This document shows positions 52,879 to 60,935 of a stretch of 64,000 nucleotides of DNA, one piece after another. The notes beneath the pieces are model-generated. The model saw nothing but the letters and a program-made list of their open reading frames with translations. It ran no database searches and was not told the DNA's origin. The translations under genes were made by a program, and so were the position numbers. Position 1 is the stretch's first letter. Each line of letters begins with the position of its first letter. Source of the DNA: Pseudomonadota bacterium (GTDB lineage: Bacteria; Pseudomonadota; Alphaproteobacteria; Rhizobiales; Xanthobacteraceae); contig JAFAGM010000120.1 of the NCBI GenBank assembly GCA_023422775.1, positions 1 through 64,000 of the forward strand. Reading direction: 5' to 3'.

Positions 52879-53898
52879 TCAGTTCTTCGGCCGCAGATCA
52901 AGTCCGACGCCCTTGTTGGTGAAGCGCAGCGTGTAAGCCTGGCGGTAATCGATGTCGCGGCGAACCACGCCGGCCCGCACCATCTTGTCGAAGAAACTTG
53001 CCATCCGCGCGTCGTTCATGGCGCCGATGCCGTCACGCAGGGTGTCGCCGGAATCGACGATGCCGTATTCCTTCATCTTGGCCACGGAATAGCTGAGCAG
53101 TTCGTCGGTCATTTCGGGGTTCATCTTCTTGATCAGCGCATTGCCGGCGTCGTTGTCGCCGTAAAGGTAATTGTACCAGCCGATCACGGAGGCATCGACG
53201 AAGCGCTGGACCAGGTCGGGGTTCTTGTCGACGATGTCCCGGCGCGTCTCGATCAGGGTCGAATAGGCGTTGAAGCCATGATCGGCCAGTAGGATCACGC
53301 CGGGCTTGAAGTGCGCGGCCTTCTCCACCGCGTACGGCTCCGAGGTCACGTAGCCCTGCATTGCGCTCTGCTTGTTCACGATGAAGGGCTGCGGATTGAA
53401 GGTATAGGGCTTCACCTTGCTCTCGTTGAAGCCGTATTCGGATTTCAGCCACTGGAAGTAGCTCGCGATACCTTCCTTGGACACCAGCAGCGTGAGCGGC
53501 TTGAGATCCTCGAGTTTGGTGATCCTGGCTTCCGGATGGGTCAGGAAAACCTGCGGGTCCTTCTGGAAGATGGCGGCGACCGCGACCACCGGCACGTTGT
53601 TGGTGACGGCATCGAACGATTGCAGCGAGTTTGCCGTCATAAAGAAGTCGAGCTTGCCCGCGACCAGCAGGATGCGGTTGTTGGTGTTCGGTCCGCCCGG
53701 CACGATGGTGACGTCGAGGCCGTATTTCCTGTAGGTGCCATCCGCCACCGCCTGAAAGAAACCGCCATGTTCCGCCTCCGCGACCCAGTTGGTCCCGAAC
53801 GACACCTTGTCGAGGGTCTCGGCGCGCACAGGCGCCAGCCACGCAACCAGCGTCAGCAGGCCTGCGGTTAACGCTCGCGGCAAAAAGGCCGGGTTCAT
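52879..53898 (-). CDS. ABC transporter substrate-binding protein (NMT1/THI5-like)
   Basis: 339 residues from ATG 53898; the in-frame ATG at 53928 would add ten residues before the signal peptide. The signal runs to about residue 26 (WLAPVRA). The mature part has the NMT1/ThiY fold start VSFGTNWVAEAEHGGFFQAV, then GKLDFFMTANSLQSFDAVTN and YVTSEPYAVEKAAHFKPGV. NMT1 relatives bind pyrimidine, riboflavin or related precursors; the ligand here is not defined. It leads the minus-strand operon and is divergent from the creatininase-family gene. Confidence 0.88.
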   Translation of the reverse strand: MNPAFLPRALTAGLLTLVAWLAPVRAETLDKVSFGTNWVAEAEHGGFFQAVADGTYRKYGLDVTIVPGGPNTNNRILLVAGKLDFFMTANSLQSFDAVTNNVPVVAVAAIFQKDPQVFLTHPEARITKLEDLKPLTLLVSKEGIASYFQWLKSEYGFNESKVKPYTFNPQPFIVNKQSAMQGYVTSEPYAVEKAAHFKPGVILLADHGFNAYSTLIETRRDIVDKNPDLVQRFVDASVIGWYNYLYGDNDAGNALIKKMNPEMTDELLSYSVAKMKEYGIVDSGDTLRDGIGAMNDARMASFFDKMVRAGVVRRDIDYRQAYTLRFTNKGVGLDLRPKN

Positions 53899-54026
53899 GG
53901 TTGGACTCCGTCGCTCGTTCTGGCCCATGATAGGAGGCTATGGACGTGGATCACGTCCCCCGGGAGAGGTTCCCGGAATGGCCAACAAACTACCCTGCAA
54001 TTTCATTCAAAGAAACGCTTCGCTCG

Positions 54027-54842
54027 ATGGCTTCCCCTGTTCCGCCCCGCGACTGGACCGACATCCGCTGGCCTGAGATCGGGAGCAGCGAGACCGCGCG
54101 CTGGATCGCGGTGCTGCCGCTGGCGGCCACCGAGCAGCATGGTCCGCATCTGCCGTTCGAAACCGATGTCCTGATCGGCGAAGCCTATCTGGCGCGGGTG
54201 CGTGAAATGCTGCCTGCGGAGGCTCCCGTCACCTTCCTTCCGCTGCAGCCGGTCGGCGTTTCCACCGAACATATCGACTTTCCCGGCACGCAGACGCTGC
54301 CGGTCGACGTGGCCCTGAAGGAATGGACGGCCCTCGGCGAAAGCGTGGCGCGTGCCGGTGTAAGGAAGCTCGTGATGGTGACGAGCCATGGCGGCAACAG
54401 CGCCGCGATGTCGCTGGTGGCGCAGGAATTGCGCGCGCATCACGGGCTTCTTGCCGTCACCACCAACTGGTCGCGCTTCGGCGCGCCGGATGGATTGTTC
54501 TCGGCGGAAGAACTGCGCCACGGCATCCACGGCGGGGCCGTCGAGACCTCGATCATGCTGGCGCGATATCCGCACACGGTGCGAAAAGAGGCGATCGCCA
54601 ATTTTCATCCCGCAAGCATCGCGATGGAGAAGAAATTTCGCTGGCTCTCTACCCATCGCCCCGTGCCCTTCGCGTGGCAGACGCAGGACCTGCATGAAAG
54701 CGGCGCCGTCGGCGACGCCACCCAGGCTTCCGCGGAGAAAGGCGAAAAGCTGATCGATCACGGCGCGCGCGCGTTCTGCGAATTGCTCGACGATGTCGAA
54801 AAATTCGATCCGGAATTGTTTCTTCGCGGCGTGCCACGTTGA
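54027..54842 (+). CDS. Creatininase-family amidohydrolase
   Basis: 271-residue metal-dependent amidohydrolase. The binuclear metal site is visible: Glu36 and His38 in ATEQHGPHL, Asp47 in PFETDVL, His in SHGGNSAAMS, Glu in GGAVETSIML. Family members cleave creatinine, formamidopyrimidines (ArfB) or mycofactocin precursor; the divergent NMT1-type importer makes a nitrogen heterocycle plausible. Starts are ambiguous: AGGAGG at 53932-53937 is well placed for GTG 53946 (298 residues), but the family N-terminus PPRDWTDIRWPEI favours ATG 54027. Confidence 0.82.
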   Translation: MASPVPPRDWTDIRWPEIGSSETARWIAVLPLAATEQHGPHLPFETDVLIGEAYLARVREMLPAEAPVTFLPLQPVGVSTEHIDFPGTQTLPVDVALKEWTALGESVARAGVRKLVMVTSHGGNSAAMSLVAQELRAHHGLLAVTTNWSRFGAPDGLFSAEELRHGIHGGAVETSIMLARYPHTVRKEAIANFHPASIAMEKKFRWLSTHRPVPFAWQTQDLHESGAVGDATQASAEKGEKLIDHGARAFCELLDDVEKFDPELFLRGVPR

Positions 54843-54871
54843 TATTTCAGCCCTTAACCAACTGAAATATC
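54841..54871. other. Perfect AT-rich stem-loop overlapping the creatininase stop
   Basis: GATATTTCAG (54841-54850) and CTGAAATATC (54862-54871) form a perfect 10-bp stem with an 11-base loop. The left arm begins inside the TGA. The sequence is AT-rich against a GC-rich background. No T-run follows, so it is either a weak terminator or a structured 3' end. Confidence 0.6.
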
Positions 54872-54988
54872 TAAGAAATAATCGACGAAACCATATTTTC
54901 GGCCGCCTTATCGAACCGCCTTCGAAGGCGCTCCGTCCAACTCGGCATGCGGACCACAATGGCCGCTGAAACAAGGATGGAGTTTACC

Positions 54989-55249
54989 ATGTCGATCAAG
55001 ACCAAGATTGCCGCTGTCGCTCTCGCTACCCTTGCCGTTACCGGCGGAATCGCTTCCACCAGCCAGGCGCAGGCCAAGCCGCTGCACTGGGGTTACGGAG
55101 CCGGCCTCGTTGGCGCCGCCGTCATCGGCACCGCGATCGCGGCCTCGGGCCCCGGCTACTACTACGACGGCTATCGCCGCTGCGGCTGGGTTCGCCAGTT
55201 CGACGCCTTCGGCAACTACATCGGCCGCGTCCGTACCTGCTCTTATTGA
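54989..55249 (+). CDS. Small secreted Gly/Tyr-rich protein
   Basis: 86 residues. Signal peptide about 1-30 (SIKTKIAAVALATLAVTGG then a Ser/Ala-rich region ending AQA), then a short mature part WGYGAGLVGAAVIGTAIAAS, GPGYYYDGYRRCGWVRQFDA, and two cysteines at CGW and RTCSY. AAGGATGG lies upstream of ATG 54989; an ATG at 54977 adds four residues. Such small Gly/Tyr proteins are common and uncharacterised in Bradyrhizobium. Its 3' side carries a strong terminator. Confidence 0.75.
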   Translation: MSIKTKIAAVALATLAVTGGIASTSQAQAKPLHWGYGAGLVGAAVIGTAIAASGPGYYYDGYRRCGWVRQFDAFGNYIGRVRTCSY

Positions 55250-55384
55250 TCTTCGTTCGGCTGACTTGGTCTCTGTTTGAGAAGCGACTTCTTCAAGCAA
55301 GCCATTTCAAGATCCGAAAGCGCTTCTCTTTAACCGTGGATCCTGCGTCCGGCACGGGCGCCTCATCCACCTCGTGCCGACCCC

Positions 55385-55423
55385 GACCCGCCCGGCTGTC
55401 CCCCCCGGGCGGGTCAACTTTTT
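55385..55423 (+). terminator. Intrinsic terminator
   Basis: GACCCGCCCGG (55385-55395) pairs perfectly with CCGGGCGGGTC (55405-55415) around a nine-base loop; AACTTTTTC follows. It lies 135 bases after the small secreted protein gene. Confidence 0.85.
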
Positions 55424-55519
55424 CAGACACCGACAACATCCGCCCGCGAAAACATCCGGCGATGTTGCACCAGCGTCACGCAACGATGCCATCTAACTGC
55501 ATTTACGGGCACCTTCTGG

Positions 55520-55542
55520 TTATTGCGAACTACTTGCAATAA
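55520..55542. promoter_or_regulatory. Dyad with candidate Fur/Mur-type operator, copy 3
   Basis: TTATTGC and GCAATAA are perfect 7-bp arms around nine bases. Inside, TTGCGAACTACTTGCAAT (55522-55539) matches the boxes at 44086 and 44141 in bases and spacing. It precedes the porin fusion gene. Confidence 0.6.
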
Positions 55543-55696
55543 AAAGGAGCTGTCCGATCTGACGCAGAACGGAAGCCGTGGGAATCCAAATCCCGGCGAC
55601 GGTGTTGATGACTTGCAATCCTGGCTGGCAGCGCGCCGGAAAATCTGCCGTGATGAGAGAGACCGCCGGGATGTTGGCGTCGAAAGTACCCGCATC

Positions 55697-57700
55697 GTGA
55701 ACGGCCGCAGCCGCACCCCGAAATGTGTGTTGGCAAGCGTGGGCCTGAGCCTGCTCGCAGTCGAGGGGGCCGCCAGCGCAGCCGACATGCCATTGAAGGC
55801 GCCGGCGCTCCAAGCCGTCCATAGCTGGACCGGCTTCTATCTCGGCGGTCATGCCGGCTACGGCGGCGGCAGCTTGGGCCCCAATACCAATCCCCTGCCG
55901 CTGCAAGGCGTATTCTTTCCCCACAGCATCACCGGCCTGATCGGCGGCTTTCAGGCCGGCTACAACTTTCAGCTCCCGAACAATCTGGTACTGGGCACGG
56001 AGGTCGATGTCTCGTTCCTGAGCACGCTCGATCGCGCACCGCTTGTGCCGGCCCCCTTCAACACCAGCTTCGACTACATTGCCACGGCCCGCGGTCGTGT
56101 CGGGTACGCATTCGGAGCGCTGCTGCCCTACGTGACCGGCGGCGTTGCCTGGGCCCGGACGCGCGTTGACGTCAATGATGCCGACGGCAGCGTGCTTTCG
56201 GAACGCGGACGTGCCCCGCCCGGCTGGACCGCAGGCGCCGGCGTCGAATATGCTGCCGACGCCAGATGGAGTGCAAAACTCGAATACGGCTACATCGACC
56301 TGGGCGCCCGGACCTACGGGCTTGCGGACGTACCGCTGCCGGAAGTCGCGGTCGACCCGAAGATCCACACCGTCAAGGTGGGATTGAACTACAAGATCTG
56401 GGACGGGCCGGGTCCGGCGGCGTCAGGCGACTACGCCATCAAGCCACTCACCCCTCCCACATCCAGGGACTGGAACGTCCACGCGCAAACCACCTTCATA
56501 TCGCAGGGCTATCCGAGCTTCCGCTCGCCGTATCAAGGCACGAACAGCCTGCCCGGCACCGGACGCGTGCGGGAAACCTGGACGGTCGGAGCCTTTCTCG
56601 GATGGCGACTGTGGGATGGCGGGGAACTCTATTTCAATCCGGAGCTTGCGCAGGGCTTCGGAATCGGCGGCACATTGGGCCTGGGAGGTTTTTCAAACGG
56701 CGAAGCGCAGAAAGGCGGCGCCGAGTATCCGAGATTCCGCGCACAGCGCTATTTGTTCCGGCAGACGTTCGGGCTGGGAGGCGAACAGGAAGAAGTGGCC
56801 GATGCGGCCAACCAGTTGCCGGGGAAGCTCGACATCGACCGGGTCACGGTAAGTGTCGGACGATTCGCGGTCGGCGATTTCTTTGACGGCAATTCCTACG
56901 CAAAAGATCCACGCGTGGATTTCATGAACTGGGCAATGTGGTCGTCGGCCGCCTACGATTTTCCGGCCGACCTCCCCGGCTTTACCCGCGGTGCCGTCGT
57001 CGAACTCAACCGCAAGGATTGGACGGTGCGCGCCGGCCTGTTCCAGGTGCCGTCCGCTCCCAACAGCGATATCCTCACCTTCAAGACCGGTGGCGCGGTG
57101 GTCGAATTCGAAGAGCGTCACAGCGTGTTCGACCAGCCCGGTAAATTGCGGCTCGGCATGTTTGCCAATCGCGGCAATACCGGCAACTACCGAACCGCGG
57201 TGGCGATCAGCGCGGCGGACCCGGCGCTCGATATCAACGCCGTCATGACGGACATCCAGCGCCAGAATGTCAAATACGGATTCTACGTCAACGCGGAGCA
57301 ACAGCTCCTGACGGACGTCGGGGTGTTCGCCCGCGCGAACTGGAACGACGGCCGAAACCAAATCCTGTCCTTTACCGACATTGATCGCAGCGTCTCGGCA
57401 GGCCTGTCCGTCAAGGGCAGCCATTGGGGACGGCCGAGCGATACGTTCGGCCTGGGCGGCGCAGTCAACGGACTGTCCGGCGCACACCGCGATTTCCTGG
57501 CGGCCGGCGGTCTGGGCCTGCTGATCGGCGACGGCCGTCTGAACTACAGCAACGAACGAATCCTCGAGACCTACTACGCCTACGCCATCGACAGGAACTT
57601 CACGCTCACCGCCGATTACCAGTTCATCACCAACCCCGCCTACAACGCCGACCGCGGCCCGGTACACATCTTCACCGGCCGCTTCCATGGCGAGTTCTAG
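55697..57700 (+). CDS. Outer-membrane fusion: Omp31-like small barrel plus OprB-like porin
   Basis: 667 residues from GTG 55697. A signal peptide (CVLASVGLSLLAVEGAASAA) is followed by an eight-stranded Omp31/Omp25-like barrel of about 205 residues (HSWTGFYLGGHAGYGGG, GGFQAGYNFQLPNNLVLGTE, RVGYAFGALLPYVTGGVAWA, KIHTVKVGLNYKIWDG). After a Pro-rich linker a second, porin-like domain of about 430 residues resembles OprB/carbohydrate porins (ETWTVGAFLGWRLWDGGELY, FDQPGKLRLGMFANRGN, GPVHIFTGRFHGEF). The C-terminal Phe is the outer-membrane assembly signal. The protein thus carries two barrels in one chain. The upstream Mur-like box suggests metal control. It converges on the CorC/HlyC gene with three bases between stops. 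Confidence 0.8.
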   Translation: MNGRSRTPKCVLASVGLSLLAVEGAASAADMPLKAPALQAVHSWTGFYLGGHAGYGGGSLGPNTNPLPLQGVFFPHSITGLIGGFQAGYNFQLPNNLVLGTEVDVSFLSTLDRAPLVPAPFNTSFDYIATARGRVGYAFGALLPYVTGGVAWARTRVDVNDADGSVLSERGRAPPGWTAGAGVEYAADARWSAKLEYGYIDLGARTYGLADVPLPEVAVDPKIHTVKVGLNYKIWDGPGPAASGDYAIKPLTPPTSRDWNVHAQTTFISQGYPSFRSPYQGTNSLPGTGRVRETWTVGAFLGWRLWDGGELYFNPELAQGFGIGGTLGLGGFSNGEAQKGGAEYPRFRAQRYLFRQTFGLGGEQEEVADAANQLPGKLDIDRVTVSVGRFAVGDFFDGNSYAKDPRVDFMNWAMWSSAAYDFPADLPGFTRGAVVELNRKDWTVRAGLFQVPSAPNSDILTFKTGGAVVEFEERHSVFDQPGKLRLGMFANRGNTGNYRTAVAISAADPALDINAVMTDIQRQNVKYGFYVNAEQQLLTDVGVFARANWNDGRNQILSFTDIDRSVSAGLSVKGSHWGRPSDTFGLGGAVNGLSGAHRDFLAAGGLGLLIGDGRLNYSNERILETYYAYAIDRNFTLTADYQFITNPAYNADRGPVHIFTGRFHGEF

Positions 57701-57703
57701 GCA

Positions 57704-59029
57704 TCAGGCCGCTCTGCCGGAGACGGCGTTATCCATCCGGACGGCCAATACCTTGTCGATGCGCCGGCCGTCGAGATCGAGAACCTCGAAGCGCCAGCCA
57801 TCGACATCAACGCGATTTCCGACATCGGGTATCCTGCCGAAATGGCTGAGCAGGAAACCCGCAACCGTCTGGTAGGAACGCGACGCCGGCAGCACAATCT
57901 GGAGCAGCGAGGCGAACTCCACGGCGGGCATCCATCCCGAGATCAAATACGACCCGTCGTCGCGCTTCACGGCCGCCTCTTCCGGCGGGCCCTCTTCGGT
58001 GTGAAAGCCGCCGACGATCGCTTCGAGGATATCTGCGCTCGTCACCACGCCCTGGAACACGCCGTACTCGTCATGCACCAGTCCCATATGGACCGCGGAG
58101 TCCCGCAGCACCGCCACGACATCCCTCGCGTCGAGGAATTCGGGAATCACCGGAGCTGGGCGGACGAGCTTGCGTATGTCGGGCTCCTGCCTCGAAAGAT
58201 AGCTGTCCAGGATGTCCTTGGCATTGACGATTCCGAGCGCGGCGTCGGCATCCTCATCGAAAACCACGAAGCGGGAATGGGTGCTGGCCGCCAGCGCCGA
58301 CCGGATCTCCTCGGACGTGTCGGAGAGATCGATCATGCTGACCTCGCGCCGGGGCGTCATGACCGCGCCGACGGGAAGATCGCCGAGACGCATCACGCCG
58401 GCGATCATCTCTTTTTCCCCCGGTTCGAGCACGCCGGCGTTTTCGGCTTCGACGACCAGCGTGCGGATTTCGTCCTCGCTCACCTTCTCGCCGGCCTCAC
58501 CACGGTGACCCAGCAGCCACAGCAGGGCTTTGCCGGATCGATCGAGGAGCCACACAGCAGGTGCGGAGATCTTCGCAAGCAGCGTCATGAACGGCGCCAC
58601 CCGCACCGCCACCGATTCCGGATCGCGGAGCGCAATCTGCTTCGGCACCAGTTCACCCATGATGAGGGATGCGTAGGTGATGACCGTGACGACGGTGCCG
58701 ACGCCGACGGCATCCGCCACGCCTTGCGACCATCCGGCCTCGATCAGCAGGGCCGTCAGCCGCTGACCGAGCGTGGCGCCGGAAAACGCGCCGGACAGGA
58801 CGCCGATGAGGGTAATGCCGATCTGAACCGTCGAAAGAAACTTGCCGGGATCGGACGCCAGGGCCAATGCACGGCGGGAACCCCTGACGTTCTTCTCGAC
58901 CAGCGCCGCAAGTCGTGCCGGCCGCGACGAAACGATGGCGAGCTCGGACATTGCCAGCAAGCCGTTGATGACGATCAGGACCGTCACGATCCCGAGTTCG
59001 ACGTAAAGCATTATTCTTGTGGGTTCCAT
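57704..59029 (-). CDS. Hemolysin-family CNNM/CBS transporter-like protein (CorC/HlyC)
   Basis: 441 residues. CNNM (DUF21) membrane domain with about four TM helices (VELGIVTVLIVINGLLAMSE, TVQIGITLIGVLSGAFSGAT, VTVITYASLIMGELVPKQIA) is followed by a CBS pair (MTPRREVSMIDLSDTSEEIR; VIPEFLDARDVVAVLRDSAV) and a C-terminal CorC_HlyC domain ending VLAVRMDNAVS. Members export or sense Mg2+/Co2+; hemolysin is a historical name. ATG 59029 and ATG 59011 are both possible. Stop TAG is close to the porin fusion stop. Confidence 0.9.
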   Translation of the reverse strand: MEPTRIMLYVELGIVTVLIVINGLLAMSELAIVSSRPARLAALVEKNVRGSRRALALASDPGKFLSTVQIGITLIGVLSGAFSGATLGQRLTALLIEAGWSQGVADAVGVGTVVTVITYASLIMGELVPKQIALRDPESVAVRVAPFMTLLAKISAPAVWLLDRSGKALLWLLGHRGEAGEKVSEDEIRTLVVEAENAGVLEPGEKEMIAGVMRLGDLPVGAVMTPRREVSMIDLSDTSEEIRSALAASTHSRFVVFDEDADAALGIVNAKDILDSYLSRQEPDIRKLVRPAPVIPEFLDARDVVAVLRDSAVHMGLVHDEYGVFQGVVTSADILEAIVGGFHTEEGPPEEAAVKRDDGSYLISGWMPAVEFASLLQIVLPASRSYQTVAGFLLSHFGRIPDVGNRVDVDGWRFEVLDLDGRRIDKVLAVRMDNAVSGRAA

Positions 59030-59111
59030 TCCCCGGAAGACAGTGACCTTGCTAGATAGTCATTCGTCCCTAAAGCCAAAAGCGCGCGCAAATGCCGCAA
59101 CTGCGACGCCC

Positions 59112-60743
59112 CTATCCCGCCGGCTGGAACGAATCCGCGCGCGCCACCGCCCAGGCGTCATGGAACCGCGGATCCTGAGTGCCTTCGATCAACTCACCCG
59201 GACGCAGCGACGGATAGAGTTTCGCATAGGACAACGTATCGTTGGTGGAGGACCGCTGCGAGAAATGGATCGGCCGCAATTGCCGCGGATGTTCAAGCCC
59301 CGCCGCAGCGATAAGCTCTGACAGGGCGTGCAGGGTAGCGTGGTGATAGCTGTAGACCCGCTCGATCTTGAGCGGCACGACAAGCGCCCGCGCGCGAAGC
59401 GGATCCTGGGTGGTCACGCCGGTCGGGCACCGGTCAGTATGGCAGCTCAGCGACTGGATGCAGCCGAGCGCGAACATGAAGCCGCGCGCCGAATTGCACC
59501 AGTCGGCGCCGATCGCCATCGCGCGCGCCATGTCGAATGCGGTGGCAATCTTGCCGGCGGCGCCGATCTTGATGCGGTCGCGGGCATTGATGCCGATCAG
59601 CGCGTTGTGAACGAAATTGACGCCCTCGCGCATCGGCATGCCGAGATGGTCCATGAATTCCAGCGGCGCAGCACCGGTGCCGCCTTCATTGCCGTCGACC
59701 ACGATGAAATCGGGATATATCCCGGTCTCCAGCATCGCCTTGCAGATGGCCAGGAATTCCCAGGGGTGACCGACACATAGCTTGAACCCGGCGGGCTTGC
59801 CGCCGGACAGTCGCCGCATCTCGCCGATGAAGACCATCATTTCCAGCGGCGTCGAGAAGGCGCGATGGGTGGCCGGCGAAATGCAATCCTCGCCCATGGG
59901 AACGCCGCGAATCTTGGAGATCTCCTCGGAGACCTTGGCCGCCGGGAGAACCCCGCCATGCCCGGGCTTGGCGCCCTGGCTCACCTTGAGTTCGACCATC
60001 TTGATCTGATGGTCGCTGGCGATGCGGGCAAATTCCTCCGGATTGAACGAACCGTCGCGGTTGCGGCAGCCGAAATAGCCCGAGCCGATTTCCCAGATGA
60101 TGTCGCCGCCGTTTTCGCGGTGATAGGGGCTGACGCCGCCTTCGCCGGTGTCATGGGCAAAGCCGCCCTTCTTCGCACCCGCATTCAGCGCCCGCACCGC
60201 GTTGGGGCTGAGCGCGCCGAAACTCATCGCGGAGATGTTGAAGACCGAGGCCGAGTATGGCCTGGTGCAATCGGGGCCGCCGATGGTGACGCGAAACTGC
60301 TCGACGGCGCGCGGCTTCGGCAGCATCGAATGGTGCAGCCATTCGTAGCCGTCGCGATAGACGTCCTCCTGGGTGCCGAACGGCCGCTTGTCGAGCACCA
60401 TCTTGGCGCGCTGATAGACCAGCGCGCGGGTGTCGCGGGAAAACGGCATGCCGTCCTTCTCGCTCTCGAAGAAATATTGCCGCATCTCCGGCCTGATCTC
60501 TTCGAGCAGGAAGCGGATATGCGCCGAGATCGGATAGTTGCGCAGGACGGCGTGGTTCTTCTGGGTGAGATCGCGAATGCCGAGCAGCGTGAGCGCGCCA
60601 AAGATGAAAATCGGGATCGCGAGCAATTCCCAGACCTTGACCTTGGCATCGAATATCCCGATGCCGACCAGCAAAGCCGTGACGACGGCGCAGATCGTCA
60701 GGATGATGTAGCGTGGCGAGAACGGAAGCAGCAGCGTTTCCAT
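59112..60743 (-). CDS. Membrane-anchored FMN-binding glutamate synthase family protein
   Basis: 543 residues from ATG 60743 (a start at 60761 would add six). An N-terminal pair of hydrophobic helices (IILTICAVVTALLVGIGIFD, LLAIPIFIFGALTLLGI) anchors it in the membrane. The rest is the FMN-binding (alpha/beta barrel) domain of GltB: KVSQGAKPGHGGVLPAAKV, GNEGGTGAAPLEFMDHLG, and the 3Fe-4S site CIQSLSCHTDRC (CX5CX4C). The glutaminase domain and GltD partner are missing, so it is not a normal glutamate synthase. Physiological electron donor and product are unknown. Related free-standing proteins are widespread in proteobacteria. Confidence 0.88.
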   Translation of the reverse strand: METLLLPFSPRYIILTICAVVTALLVGIGIFDAKVKVWELLAIPIFIFGALTLLGIRDLTQKNHAVLRNYPISAHIRFLLEEIRPEMRQYFFESEKDGMPFSRDTRALVYQRAKMVLDKRPFGTQEDVYRDGYEWLHHSMLPKPRAVEQFRVTIGGPDCTRPYSASVFNISAMSFGALSPNAVRALNAGAKKGGFAHDTGEGGVSPYHRENGGDIIWEIGSGYFGCRNRDGSFNPEEFARIASDHQIKMVELKVSQGAKPGHGGVLPAAKVSEEISKIRGVPMGEDCISPATHRAFSTPLEMMVFIGEMRRLSGGKPAGFKLCVGHPWEFLAICKAMLETGIYPDFIVVDGNEGGTGAAPLEFMDHLGMPMREGVNFVHNALIGINARDRIKIGAAGKIATAFDMARAMAIGADWCNSARGFMFALGCIQSLSCHTDRCPTGVTTQDPLRARALVVPLKIERVYSYHHATLHALSELIAAAGLEHPRQLRPIHFSQRSSTNDTLSYAKLYPSLRPGELIEGTQDPRFHDAWAVARADSFQPAG

Positions 60744-60935
60744 AGAATCCCTCTCGGCCAATTATTCCTGCCGGCCCGCAGCTTAGTCCAACCGATGGAG
60801 CAAGCGCCATACGATATACGGGCGGATATTCGCGGATGTGACAACGAACGCCAAAAATATCTGCCGGAACACTTGCCACCGTTTCCCGATCGATCGGGAC
60901 CGCCTTTTGCAGTGCAGCGCACGGCCTGCCGCGGT

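Larger units (their letters stand above)
55250..55696. other. Intergenic region before the porin fusion
   Basis: No gene is supported. The region holds a strong terminator (55385-55423), the operator-like dyad (55520-55542) and a good Shine-Dalgarno, AAAAAGGAG at 55541-55549, that is not followed by any standard start codon in a useful frame. The stretch 55550-55696 is open in the porin frame, so the true start may lie upstream of the one chosen. Confidence 0.5.

Noticed and set aside
55541..55549. AAAAAGGAG as the ribosome site of the porin fusion
   Set aside because: No ATG, GTG or TTG follows at a workable distance in the porin frame (only CTG codons at 55550 and 55559), so the start was placed at the signal-peptide GTG instead, with uncertainty stated.
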